Of a DNA stretch of 24,285 nt, positions 1-6,468 are shown piece by piece. The DNA comes from an uncultured Muribaculaceae bacterium (GTDB lineage: Bacteria; Bacteroidota; Bacteroidia; Bacteroidales; Muribaculaceae). The notes under the pieces were generated by a model that saw only the letters and a program-made list of their open reading frames with translations, ran no database searches and was not told the origin of the DNA. The translations under genes and the position numbers were made by a program. Within the stretch, counting starts at the first letter, position 1. Each line of letters starts with the position of its first letter. The DNA lies in assembly GCA_910578035.1 (NCBI GenBank), contig CAJTOB010000045.1, positions 1 through 24,285 on the forward strand. Reading direction: 5' to 3'.

Positions 1-20
1 GCCCTTACGGCGTTGATATG

Positions 21-48
21 AAAAAAGCTCGGCCGGGGCCGAGCTTTT
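21..48 (-). terminator. Intrinsic terminator (duplicate copy)
   Basis: A 12-bp stem (23-34 with 37-48, core AGCTCGGCC) with a 2-base loop is flanked by an A-run at 21-26, which is a T-run on the minus strand. It is the sibling of the terminator at 222-248 and belongs to the decayed gene fragment at 52-105. Confidence 0.7.
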
Positions 49-51
49 CGT

Positions 52-105
52 TTATGGTGATGAGGGTGAGTATTTCACGTGGACTTTGGTGATTTTGTTG
101 CCTTG
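52..105 (-). pseudogene. Remnant of a secreted-protein C-terminal tail
   Basis: Read on the minus strand this encodes QGNKITKVHVK followed by YSPSSP and a stop. The first part matches the last residues of the gene at 270-1721 (QGNKATKVLVK) and of the gene at 11799-14072 (QGNKTTKVIIK). Upstream of QGNK the frame no longer resembles the tail (no GLYIRRQ, no YYNLQGVRV), so only about a dozen residues of the ancestral gene survive. It is a decayed fragment, probably left by duplication or recombination between tail-encoding 3' ends. It is too short to have a function as a protein. Confidence 0.7.
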
Positions 106-123
106 ACATTGCTTCACACAACA

Positions 124-209
124 GTAGGGGCGCGCGTTCGGCGGGCGCGCCGAGAACAGGCGTAGATGGCGACATTTGATACGCGGGCGCGCAGAACGCG
201 CGCCCCTAC
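124..209. repeat. GC-rich palindromic extragenic element
   Basis: The element is bounded by a perfect 16-base inverted repeat: GTAGGGGCGCGCGTTC at 124-139 and its complement at 194-209. The interior is also GC-rich, with further CGCGC runs. A broken end of a similar element (GCCCTTACGG, compare GCCCCTACGG) lies at 1-10. It resembles REP-like or MITE-like intergenic repeats. No open frame is present. Confidence 0.6.
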
Positions 210-221
210 GGCGTTGATATG

Positions 222-248
222 AAAAAAGCTCGGCTGGGCCGAGCTTTT
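222..248 (-). terminator. Intrinsic terminator of the secreted BIG2-like gene
   Basis: An 11-bp stem (224-234 with 238-248) and a 3-base loop are followed on the minus strand by a T-run (complement of A222-227). It lies about 20 bases downstream of the stop codon of the gene at 270-1721. Confidence 0.8.
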
Positions 249-269
249 CGTTTATGGTGAGGGGGGTGA

Positions 270-1721
270 TTATTTAACGAGGACTTTGGTGGCCTTGTTG
301 CCCTGACGGCGGATATAGAGGCCGTTTTCGGGGTTGGCAACGCGCACGCCCTGAAGGTTGTAGTATTCAACAGGAGCGTTTTCTTCAACGAATATACCGT
401 TGATGCCGGTAGGGGTAACCTTCTCAAAGTTTGTCACGTAGAGAGAGGGAGCATTCTTATATAACATAACAACTACAGTTATATTGTATGTACCGGCCTC
501 TACAGAAGCCAGTTTATAGTTATTGCGGAAATTAAGGGTAGTTCCGTCAACAGTACCGGTGAAATTCTTGGCATTATTGTCTGTAACATCTTCACCGGGG
601 GTTGCTGCTTCAAGTTCAACATTGTTGATTGTTACAACGCTGTTTACAAGTTCATTTGAAATAGCTGTAGCTGCGACCACGGCAGGAGTGAATGTTCCGG
701 CCTCAGCTTCGGGAAGATTACCTACAGGCTTGATTTCTGGAGTATTGCCACTATAAAGCACATATTCACCGATCCAACCTGCCGGAATCTTGTCGCCTAT
801 ATTATAGCTGTTGCTGCCATAAATCTGAATAAAATCACCAGCTGCATCACATGCGAAAACATTGCTGCCGTTTTTGAAACCTACTGTCAGTTCATAGCCT
901 ACCTTAAATTCTGTGTTGTCGGCGAGCTCTTTTGTAGCGGCAACAGAGGCTATAGTTTCTACAGGAGCGGTAACAGTAATGGTGTAAGAAGCAGAACCGG
1001 CGTTGTATGTAGCTGTTTCTTCTGACTTCGCTGTGATGGTAGTTGTACCAACGCCTACGATTTCAACAGCACCAGTGGTAGCGTTAACAGTTGCTACTTC
1101 AGGTTTGCTTGAGCTATAAGCAACGGTAAGACCATTGGGGTTAGTAAGTTTAGGAGCAGTGAATGCCTCTCCAAGCTCTACATTATAGCTTGTAGTCTCA
1201 TATTTAAGACCGGCAGGCTGAAGATCAGGATTACCAGCAGGAACATATGTGACTACTATAGAATTAAATGTACATGCATCAGTTGTTGTGAAAACAACTT
1301 CTGTTGCATTACCTTCCCATGTCGCTTTTTTGCTTGCATATGCACCTAAAGTTCCTACATCAGCTTTTAATGCAAATTTTGCGGCTGTAAATTCTATTTT
1401 AGTAATATCTCCACCATCCGCAGTAAAAGTAAGGGTCTGATTCTTTTTACCACCTGTTGCAGAGCAACGGAAGTCAGGATTACCTGATGTGGGATACCAG
1501 AAACGCATCTTACCACCACCCGTTGCAGCAGTTTTAGTATCAACCGTTATAGTGACCTCACCCATTTTCAGGGGAGTAGAATAGTCAACGCCATTACCAA
1601 GCTTAGAAGGTGCAGTGTAACCGAATGTAGACGGATCTGAGAAGTCGAAGGTTACTTCTTCGGCAGAGGCGGCGAAGGATAGGCCGGCGACTGCGAGCAG
1701 TGAGAGTAAAAGTTTTTTCAT
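270..1721 (-). CDS. Secreted multidomain protein with BIG2-like domain and C-terminal sorting-type tail
   Basis: A 483-residue protein of unknown function. Seen in the sequence: a signal peptide at residues 1-20 (MKKLLLSLLAVAGLSFAASA|EE); an N-terminal beta-rich domain (about 22-160) whose end (ATWEGNATEVVFTT) resembles the last domain of the lipoprotein at 8685-11351 (ITWSGDATSITFTV); a bacterial Ig-like BIG2-type domain (about 168-250, with SSSKPEVATV and GTTTITAKS); a beta-rich region (about 255-435) that may be OB-like; and a tail from about 450 (YYNLQGVRV, GLYIRRQGNK). The tail resembles type IX secretion or cell-surface sorting tails of Bacteroidales, so export to the cell surface is likely. 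The gene lies 74 bases downstream of the EEP gene on the same strand and may be its co-transcribed partner. The start is the ATG directly before the signal peptide. Confidence 0.85.
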   Translation of the reverse strand: MKKLLLSLLAVAGLSFAASAEEVTFDFSDPSTFGYTAPSKLGNGVDYSTPLKMGEVTITVDTKTAATGGGKMRFWYPTSGNPDFRCSATGGKKNQTLTFTADGGDITKIEFTAAKFALKADVGTLGAYASKKATWEGNATEVVFTTTDACTFNSIVVTYVPAGNPDLQPAGLKYETTSYNVELGEAFTAPKLTNPNGLTVAYSSSKPEVATVNATTGAVEIVGVGTTTITAKSEETATYNAGSASYTITVTAPVETIASVAATKELADNTEFKVGYELTVGFKNGSNVFACDAAGDFIQIYGSNSYNIGDKIPAGWIGEYVLYSGNTPEIKPVGNLPEAEAGTFTPAVVAATAISNELVNSVVTINNVELEAATPGEDVTDNNAKNFTGTVDGTTLNFRNNYKLASVEAGTYNITVVVMLYKNAPSLYVTNFEKVTPTGINGIFVEENAPVEYYNLQGVRVANPENGLYIRRQGNKATKVLVK

Positions 1722-1750
1722 ACGCAGTAATAATGATTGGTTAGTATTAG

Positions 1751-1786
1751 GCCAGTAAGGAGGGGCTGCGCTGCCCCCCCCTACTA
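1751..1786. repeat. Small GC-rich palindromic intergenic element
   Basis: The 74-base gap between two minus-strand genes contains an imperfect inverted repeat with ends AGTAAGGAGGGG and CCCCCCCCTACT around a TGCGCT core. The ends resemble those of the element at 124-209 (GTAGGGG...CCCCTAC), so both may belong to one short repeat class. There is no T-run, so it does not look like a classic terminator. Confidence 0.45.
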
Positions 1787-1795
1787 ACTATTTTA

Positions 1796-2845
1796 TTATT
1801 TAGAGCTTACGTAGCGGCGGAGGAAGATTTCGGTGGGGAAGTGGTCGGAGTATCCTCCGAGGTATGCACCACCCGAGAACGAGCGTTTGGGGTAGCCCTG
1901 TCGGTTTCCTTCGGTGTCTTTGAGGAAGTCAAAGTTGAGCACTTTGGCTTCGTAGAAGTGCCAGCGGTCGTCGGGCACGTTAACGAGGTTGCCGGATATT
2001 ATAATCTGGTCGAAGAGGTTCCAGGAGCTCTTATAAGCGAGGGTGCCGATGCCAGAGTCGAGCTTGCTCCACCATGGGTTGAAGAAACCGTGGGCTTCGA
2101 CGCCTTTCGATTTCTTTTTGGCGCCGAGGACAACGGCACAGCTGCGGTCCTGGGGGTCGTCGTTGAGGTCACCCATAATGATTACTCCTATTTCGGGGTC
2201 AACGTTCCATAGCGAGTCGGCAATCTGCTTTGAGAGAGCGGCAGCGGCCTCGCGGTTTGGCGAGGACTGTTCCTGGCCGCCGAGTCGTGAGGGCCAGTGG
2301 TTTACGATCACGGCAATGCGCTGACCGAGGAGCGAGCCGACGACGCACATCTGGTCGCGTGTGCGGTATGGGATTGTTGTGAGGCGGTGGTTGGTGACGT
2401 TTTCGACGCGGAAGTATCGTTTGTTGTATATCATGCCGACGTCTACGCCGCGAGCGTCGGGCGAATCGTGATGGACTATACCGAGGTCGAGGCCGCGGAG
2501 TTCGGGCTGGGCGATGACGTCTTCCATCACCGTGCGGTTCTCAATTTCAGACACGCCGATGATGGCCGGGCCGAGGGGCGTTGCCTTGGTCTTGAACTGA
2601 GAAATGGCATAAGCGAGGTTATGCAGTTTTTCGTTGTACTTGCGTGTATCCCACTGGCGCGGACCGCCGGGAGTGAACTCAACGTCGCGGCCTTCGGGGT
2701 TGTTGGGAATCGTGTCGAAGAGGTTTTCGAAGTTATAGAAGGCAATACCGGCAACCTGAACCTTGCGGTTGTTGTCGGCAGCGCTAAGAGGCAAAACTGC
2801 TAAGGCCATCATAATGACAGCAGCAATAGAGGATAAGTGCTTCAT
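1796..2845 (-). CDS. Secreted endonuclease/exonuclease/phosphatase (EEP) family enzyme
   Basis: A 349-residue protein with a signal peptide (residues 1-22, ending LPLSA). All expected EEP motifs are present: YNFENLFD (N38), GVSEIEN (E100), RGVDVGMIY near 132-140, VNHWPSR (H183), MGDLNDDP (D226, N228) and the C-terminal GYSDHFP (D334, H335). EEP enzymes are metal-dependent phosphodiesterases or phosphomonoesterases that act on DNA, RNA or phospholipid head groups. The substrate cannot be read from the sequence. The N-terminal signal places it in the periplasm or outside. I chose the ATG at 2845 over an upstream in-frame start at 2902 because the promoter boxes at 2873-2903 lie inside the longer version and the signal peptide begins at MKHL. 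It is divergent from the TonB operon and upstream of the secreted protein at 270-1721. Confidence 0.92.
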   Translation of the reverse strand: MKHLSSIAAVIMMALAVLPLSAADNNRKVQVAGIAFYNFENLFDTIPNNPEGRDVEFTPGGPRQWDTRKYNEKLHNLAYAISQFKTKATPLGPAIIGVSEIENRTVMEDVIAQPELRGLDLGIVHHDSPDARGVDVGMIYNKRYFRVENVTNHRLTTIPYRTRDQMCVVGSLLGQRIAVIVNHWPSRLGGQEQSSPNREAAAALSKQIADSLWNVDPEIGVIIMGDLNDDPQDRSCAVVLGAKKKSKGVEAHGFFNPWWSKLDSGIGTLAYKSSWNLFDQIIISGNLVNVPDDRWHFYEAKVLNFDFLKDTEGNRQGYPKRSFSGGAYLGGYSDHFPTEIFLRRYVSSK

Positions 2846-2872
2846 ATGTAAGATAAGGTGTGTCTGATAGCG

Positions 2873-2903
2873 CAAATGTAGGCAAAAAATCTCAACAGAC
2901 AAA
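2873..2903 (-). promoter_or_regulatory. Bacteroidetes-type promoter of the EEP gene
   Basis: On the minus strand TTTG (2900-2903) is followed after 19 bases by TACATTTG (2873-2880), matching -33 TTTG / -7 TAnnTTTG. The start codon is about 28 bases beyond the -7 box. Confidence 0.8.
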
Positions 2904-2939
2904 AAAAACTTTCCTTAAAGTTTATCGTATGGCATCGGA

Positions 2940-3375
2940 GGCCAAAATCAGCCACGGTGCCAAAGCGGTGAGGGCATGCGCTGGGCGCAGCCGCCGCGAC
3001 AGCTAAAAGTTGACATTTTCGGGCGCAGGAGCGCCGAGAATGCAAGATACCGACGCCGCGCCCAACCGCCGGAGGGCGGTTAAAGACAGACACAGCCTAT
3101 GGTTTGGGCGTTCGACCGAACGACCATACCATAGGTCCTCAGCAATACATACGAAAGCAACCACATGGCGGTTGAATAAGACCGAGGCGGAGGGATATTC
3201 AACCGCTATGCGGTTGTACGGCTCTTTGCGGACATGACACCTATGGTATAGCTGCCTATCGGCTGCTAAACCATAGGATATGTTTATATTAAACCGCCGT
3301 CCGGCGGTTTAAACCTCCTCAAACGATACATCCAGGCGCCCGGACGGCGGTTAGAGACAGATTCAGCCTATATTT
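2940..3375. repeat. Mosaic of palindromic extragenic repeats
   Basis: No gene is visible in this intergenic stretch. It contains several hairpin-forming units: AACCGCC/GGCGGTT (3064-3081); CCTATGGT/ACCATAGG arms (3096-3103 with 3128-3135) around a CGTTCG/CGAACG inner stem; an 11-bp perfect pair GCGGTTGAATA/TATTCAACCGC (3168-3178 with 3196-3206); a second CCTATGGT/ACCATAGG pair (3240-3247 with 3270-3277); and TTAAACCGCC/GGCGGTTTAA (about 3290-3312). The string GGCGGTT.(A/G)AGACAGA..CAGCCTAT occurs directly repeated near 3075-3100 and 3347-3370. This resembles REP/BIME-type clusters. Confidence 0.65.
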
Positions 3376-3438
3376 CCCACATTTGTCGTGCCGCTGACAC
3401 GATTTTCGGGTGTTGTTTTAGATTTTTTTGCATATTTA

Positions 3439-3471
3439 TTTGCAAGTATGGTGTCCTTTTCACTAAATTTG
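3439..3471 (+). promoter_or_regulatory. Promoter of the TonB receptor operon, with an overlapping inverted repeat
   Basis: TTTG (3439-3442) and TAAATTTG (3464-3471) are separated by 21 bases, matching the Bacteroidetes -33/-7 consensus. The -33 box overlaps an inverted repeat TTGCA...TGCAA (3428-3432 with 3441-3445), a possible operator. The implied 5' leader is about 105 bases. Confidence 0.7.
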
Positions 3472-3582
3472 ACCGCTTTTAGCCCTTGTTAAATATGGGC
3501 GTTGCCAATTTTTTAGACTACAGCTTAAAGATTTCAATAATTTATACTATAACATTGCGAAAAATTACACTTATTTATTAAT

Positions 3583-6375
3583 ATGCGACAAAGACTTTTT
3601 ATCTTGGTGCTTCTGTCGGCTCTCTGGCCGGCGTTGCTGGCATCTGCGGCCACGGTAGTGGGCGTTGTTGTCAACGGAAGTACAGGCAGCCCCCTGAACG
3701 GCGCCTATGTATCGGTCGGCGCGGACGGCACTCGCGTGACGACTAATTTCAACGGCCAGTTCCGACTGGAAACAGCCGACAATACAGACGCTTATATCGT
3801 GGTGAGCTGCGACGGCTACCAGAGCGCCGGCATTGAGACAGCCATCGGCGCCGGCACGGTGAATGTAGGCGAAATCCGTCTGACTCAGGACAATATCGGC
3901 GAGGATTTCTACGGCGATGCCGCCGACCTTATCTTCGACGAGGCCGTCCTCGACGATGACGAGGGCTCGGCACAGAGCATTTCGGCTCTTACGGGCGCCA
4001 ACGACAATATATACTATAATATGGCGTCGTATAACTTCGGCCCGATGTATTTCCGCTACCGCGGCTACGACAGCCAGTATCAGAGCGTGTATATCAACGG
4101 TATCAAGTTCAACGACCTTATCCGCGGCCGCTTCAATTTCTCTACTCTGATGGGTATGACAAGCCGCGCTTTCCGCAACAAGACCACGGCTGTGGGCATG
4201 GACGCGGCCAACTATGGCTTCGGCGATATCGGCGGCTCGGTGAACTATAACACCACCACCGACCTCTACGCTCCGGGCTTCAACGGTTCGCTGGCTTTCA
4301 CGAACTCCAACTATATGTTCCGCGGCATGGTGACCTATGCCAGCGGTCTCAACAAGCACGGCTGGGCCTACACCGTGAGCGCTATCGGCCGCTATGCCAA
4401 GGAAGGCGTGATGGAAGGCACATTCTACAACTCGGCAGGCCTCTTCCTCTCGGTAGAGAAGCTTATCAACGCCAACAACACCCTTACGCTCACCGCTTTC
4501 GGCGGCCCGACACAGCGCGCCACCGGCCGCCCCACATATCAGGAGGCCTACGACCTGGCCGGCTCCAACCTCTATAACCCCGACTGGGGCTATCAGGACG
4601 GCAAGAAGCGCTCGGCACGCATCACCGAGACTTTCGACCCCACTGTGATACTCAACTGGATATATAAGAAGGAGAACTCTACGGTGAACACCGCCGCTGC
4701 CTTCCGCTCGGTTTACTACAACCGCACCGCGCTCAACTACTACAAGGCGCTCGACCCCAACCCGACATACTACCGCTATCTGCCCTCCTACTATGCAAGC
4801 GAGGACGGCGAGAACAGCGAGCAGTATGACCTCTACTACGACCTCTGGAAGAACGACGAGACTTTCCGCCAGATCAAATGGGATGACCTCTATCAGATAA
4901 ACTATCTGAACAATGTACAGAACGAAGGTCTTGCCGCCGACGACCCCAACCGCAAGGGTTCGTCGTATATCATGGAGAACCGCACAAACCATCAGATCAA
5001 CGCGCTGTTCAACAGCTATGTGAACACCCGCATCAACTCTTGGCTCTCGCTCCAGGCCGGCATCGGCTTCAACTACACCAAGAGCTCTAACTACAAGACT
5101 ATCCGCGACCTCCTCGGCGGCGAGTTCTGGCTCGATATCGACCCTTTCAGCGACCGCGACATCGCCATCGCTCCGGGCAACCTCCAGAACGACCTCGACA
5201 ACCCCAACCGCCATGTAACCAAGGGCGACCGTTTCGGATATGACTACAATATCTACGCTCTCCGCGCCGAGGCCTGGCTCCAGAATGTAATCAATCTGCC
5301 CAAGTGGGATATCAACTACGGCCTGCAGCTGAGCTACACCCAGTTCCAGCGCGACGGCAAGATGCGCAACGGCCGCGCGCCCGAAAACTCGCTCGGCAAG
5401 AGCCAGATGCTCCGCTTCGACAACGCCAGCATCAAGGCCGGCGCCATCTATAAGCTCGACGGCCGCAACCAGTTTGCCGCTCATGTGCAGTATGGCACAC
5501 AGGCTCCGCTGGTAGACGCCGTGTTTATCGCACCGCGCGTGAAGAACACCGTGGTAGACGACGTTCAGAGCGAACGCATCTTCTCTGGCGACCTCTCTTA
5601 TATATGGAACTACCGTCGCTTCCGAGGCAGCATCACCGGTTTCTACACCGGCGTAGACAACGCCATCGAGCGCAACGGCTTCTACGACGAGCGCTATACA
5701 ACCTACACCAACGTTGTGCTTTCGGGCGTGAAGCGTGCCTACAAGGGCGTAGAGCTCGGCATGGCCTACAAGATTACTCCGAGCGTAACGGCTTCGTTCG
5801 CCGGAATGTACTCGCGCTTCCAGTATAAGAACAATCCCAAGGGCACCCGTACTTTCGAAAACGGTCTCCACCCCGACACCACTCAGACCGTATATCTGAA
5901 GAACTACTACCTTGGCTCGACTCCCCAGTTCGCCACTAACCTCGGCATCGACTGGGCAGCTCCTAAAAACTGGTTCTTCAACATCAACGCCACCTGGCAG
6001 GGCGACGCATACGTGAACCTCGCTCCGGCTTACCACGAAGCTCTTCCCGACCTTCCCACAGCCGACATCTGGGGCGGCAAGACTCCCACCGAAAGCGAAC
6101 TCATCGCCAAAATAGAGGAACTCTCGGGCCAGGACAAGCTCAAAAACGCCTTCACACTCAACGCCTCTATCGGCAAGCTCATCTACATCAACCGCAAGGT
6201 GAGCATGAATGTGAACCTCAATCTCAACAACATCCTCAACAATAAGGACGTGGTGACCTACGCATACCAGCAGGGCCGTCTCGACACGAAGAACTACGAC
6301 CGCGACGCATATCCCAACCGTTTCAGCTACGCGCAGGGCTTCCGCATGTATCTCAACGTCGGCATTCGCTTCTGA
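3583..6375 (+). CDS. TonB-dependent outer-membrane receptor, CarboxypepD_reg-like N-terminus
   Basis: A 930-residue outer-membrane beta-barrel. Seen: a signal peptide (about residues 1-23), a carboxypeptidase-regulatory-like beta-sandwich (about 24-100, VVGVVVNGSTGSPLNGAYVSV), a plug region with FRYRGYDSQYQSVYINGI near 157-174 and GDIGGSVNY near 214-222, then a long barrel rich in alternating Tyr/Asn/Arg strands that ends in ..YLNVGIRF with the terminal Phe typical of outer-membrane proteins. TonB-dependent receptors import ligands bound at the surface using inner-membrane energy. No SusD gene follows, unlike classical SusC/D pairs. Instead two DUF5689-type lipoproteins follow on the same strand after 93 and 53 bases, and probably take the ligand-capture role. 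The ligand is not identifiable from the sequence. Confidence 0.93.
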   Translation: MRQRLFILVLLSALWPALLASAATVVGVVVNGSTGSPLNGAYVSVGADGTRVTTNFNGQFRLETADNTDAYIVVSCDGYQSAGIETAIGAGTVNVGEIRLTQDNIGEDFYGDAADLIFDEAVLDDDEGSAQSISALTGANDNIYYNMASYNFGPMYFRYRGYDSQYQSVYINGIKFNDLIRGRFNFSTLMGMTSRAFRNKTTAVGMDAANYGFGDIGGSVNYNTTTDLYAPGFNGSLAFTNSNYMFRGMVTYASGLNKHGWAYTVSAIGRYAKEGVMEGTFYNSAGLFLSVEKLINANNTLTLTAFGGPTQRATGRPTYQEAYDLAGSNLYNPDWGYQDGKKRSARITETFDPTVILNWIYKKENSTVNTAAAFRSVYYNRTALNYYKALDPNPTYYRYLPSYYASEDGENSEQYDLYYDLWKNDETFRQIKWDDLYQINYLNNVQNEGLAADDPNRKGSSYIMENRTNHQINALFNSYVNTRINSWLSLQAGIGFNYTKSSNYKTIRDLLGGEFWLDIDPFSDRDIAIAPGNLQNDLDNPNRHVTKGDRFGYDYNIYALRAEAWLQNVINLPKWDINYGLQLSYTQFQRDGKMRNGRAPENSLGKSQMLRFDNASIKAGAIYKLDGRNQFAAHVQYGTQAPLVDAVFIAPRVKNTVVDDVQSERIFSGDLSYIWNYRRFRGSITGFYTGVDNAIERNGFYDERYTTYTNVVLSGVKRAYKGVELGMAYKITPSVTASFAGMYSRFQYKNNPKGTRTFENGLHPDTTQTVYLKNYYLGSTPQFATNLGIDWAAPKNWFFNINATWQGDAYVNLAPAYHEALPDLPTADIWGGKTPTESELIAKIEELSGQDKLKNAFTLNASIGKLIYINRKVSMNVNLNLNNILNNKDVVTYAYQQGRLDTKNYDRDAYPNRFSYAQGFRMYLNVGIRF

Positions 6376-6468
6376 TTCTGCAGGGTGAATAAGTTTAGAA
6401 AGTGAAAAAAATGGTTTTCTCACAACTCTTTAAGCTCTTTCCACTCCGTCAACTCTAAAAACAAGAAA

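Larger units (their letters stand above)
1..105 (-). repeat. Direct-repeat copy of a C-terminal tail end plus terminator
   Basis: This stretch is a near copy of 202-305, which holds the 3' end and terminator of the neighbouring secreted-protein gene. Both copies contain, in the same order, an end fragment of a GC-rich element, the string GCGTTGATATG, a GCTCGGC hairpin with an A/T flank, TTTATGGTGA, and coding sequence for the tail. The offset is about 200 bases, so it reads as a tandem duplication of a gene's last ~40 bases plus its downstream region. The copies have diverged, so the event is not very recent. Confidence 0.8.

Noticed and set aside
3060..3375. CRISPR array
   Set aside because: The repeats are palindromic and irregular in length and spacing. 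There is no constant direct repeat with unique spacers, and no cas gene nearby.
3571..6423. A 950-codon open frame antisense to the TonB receptor
   Set aside because: It mirrors the receptor gene on the opposite strand and arises from GC-biased third positions. The product is a Val/Ala/Glu-rich sequence without domains, and the plus-strand gene is unmistakable.
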